DNA of 6,706 bases from an uncultured Lachnospiraceae bacterium (GTDB lineage: Bacteria; Bacillota; Clostridia; Lachnospirales; Lachnospiraceae), in assembly GCA_902783095.1 (NCBI GenBank), contig CACZPX010000308.1, forward strand, positions 1-6,706, written 5' to 3'. The position numbers and the translations under genes were made by a program. Below the pieces are notes generated by a model. That model saw only the letters and a list, made by a program, of their open reading frames with translations. It did no database searches and was not told where the DNA came from. Shown piece after piece: positions 6,046 through 6,706 of the stretch (position 1 is the first letter of the stretch; every line of letters starts with the position of its first letter).

Positions 6046-6706
6046 TCAGATCTTTTTTAATTCGGTCTGTCCGCCCATGTACGGCTGCAGCACCTTCGGG
6101 ATCGCCACGCTGCCGTCCGCGCGGATGTTGTTCTCCAAAAAGGCGATCAGCATACGGGGCGGCGCCACCACGGTATTGTTCAGCGTGTGCGCCAGGTACT
6201 TGGACCCGTCCTCGGCCTGCACGCGGATCTTTAAGCGTCTGGCCTGCGCGTCGCCCAGGTTGGAGCAGCTTCCCACCTCAAAATACTTTTTCTGGCGCGG
6301 GGACCAGGCTTCCACGTCGATGGACTTCACCTTCAGGTCGGCCAGATCGCCGGAGCAGCACTCGATGGTGCGCACCGGGATATCCAGGCTGCGGAAGAGC
6401 TCCACGGTGTATTTCCACATCTTTTCGAACCATTCCATGCTCTCTTCCGGCCGGCACACCACCACCATCTCCTGCTTTTCAAACTGATGGATGCGGTACA
6501 CGCCGCGCTCCTCAATGCCGTGCGCGCCCTTCTCCTTGCGGAAGCAGGGGGAATAGCTGGTCAGCGTATAGGGCAGCTTTTTCTCGTCCAGGATGGTGTC
6601 GATAAAACTGCCGATCACGGAATGCTCGCTGGTGCCGATCAGGTACAGGTCTTCGCCCTCGATCTTGTACATCATCGCGTCCATCTCGGCAAAGCTCATC
6701 ACGCCG
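6046..6706 (-). CDS. serS: Seryl-tRNA synthetase, C-terminal catalytic part; 5' end off window
   Basis: The enzyme attaches serine to tRNA(Ser) in the cytoplasm. The visible 219 residues are about half of a normal SerRS (about 425); the N-terminal coiled-coil arm that grips the tRNA is beyond the edge. Signatures of the class II core are LYLIGTSEH (20-28), matching the usual TAE serine-site loop; motif 2 as CFRKEKGAHGIEERG (54-68), then QFEKQE (74-79); VEAWSPRQKKYFEVGSCSNLGDAQARR (131-157); and motif 3 around HTLNNTVVAPPRMLIAFLEN (173-192) with its Arg184. The latter two differ from the E. coli-like HTLNGSGLAVGR form, so this is a variant SerRS subgroup, with the catalytic Arg and Glu residues in place. 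The GTG at 6702 is internal; the frame stays open to the edge. A terminator hairpin follows the stop by about 70 bases. Confidence 0.95.
   Translation of the reverse strand, partial: GVMSFAEMDAMMYKIEGEDLYLIGTSEHSVIGSFIDTILDEKKLPYTLTSYSPCFRKEKGAHGIEERGVYRIHQFEKQEMVVVCRPEESMEWFEKMWKYTVELFRSLDIPVRTIECCSGDLADLKVKSIDVEAWSPRQKKYFEVGSCSNLGDAQARRLKIRVQAEDGSKYLAHTLNNTVVAPPRMLIAFLENNIRADGSVAIPKVLQPYMGGQTELKKI

Overview
The window comes from a fairly GC-rich bacterium. I read it as a member of the Clostridia (Bacillota). The reasons are strong AGGAGG-type ribosome binding sites, a TTGAAA/TATAAT promoter, a Uma2 nuclease carrying what looks like the end of an N-terminal helix-turn-helix, a membrane-anchored SH3-like/glycoside hydrolase 18 protein of a type common in Lachnospiraceae-like genomes, and a variant seryl-tRNA synthetase. 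Assignment below that level is a guess.

The left half (1-3574) is a plus-strand block of four genes. They are the 3' part of a probable HTH-Uma2 nuclease gene, a small HAD-superfamily hydrolase with a substituted catalytic motif (9 bases further on), threonine synthase thrC, and thrH. ThrH is the bifunctional phosphoserine phosphatase/homoserine phosphotransferase family. thrC and thrH are 44 bases apart and form a natural pair: ThrH can make O-phosphohomoserine and ThrC converts it to threonine. A 110-base GC-rich stretch with several perfect inverted repeats lies between the HAD gene and thrC, and no clear promoter is seen there. The block ends in a bidirectional terminator at 3757-3795.

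The right half is on the minus strand. A seryl-tRNA synthetase gene (serS, 5' part off the window) ends at 6046 and is followed by a terminator hairpin. Next comes a 77-codon gene of unknown function (5655-5888). Last is a 570-residue anchored GH18 protein (3824-5536) with its own textbook extended -10 promoter. A possible promoter for the 77-codon gene overlaps the upstream arm of the serS terminator.

I see no tRNA, rRNA, CRISPR array, insertion sequence or defence cluster. No stretch without a gene exceeds 300 bases; the longest is 3575-3823. Nothing here is clearly a new system. The points most worth a second look are the thrC-thrH pairing, the HAD protein with Ser in place of the usual second Asp, the promoter/terminator overlap after serS, and the atypical motif 3 of the SerRS.
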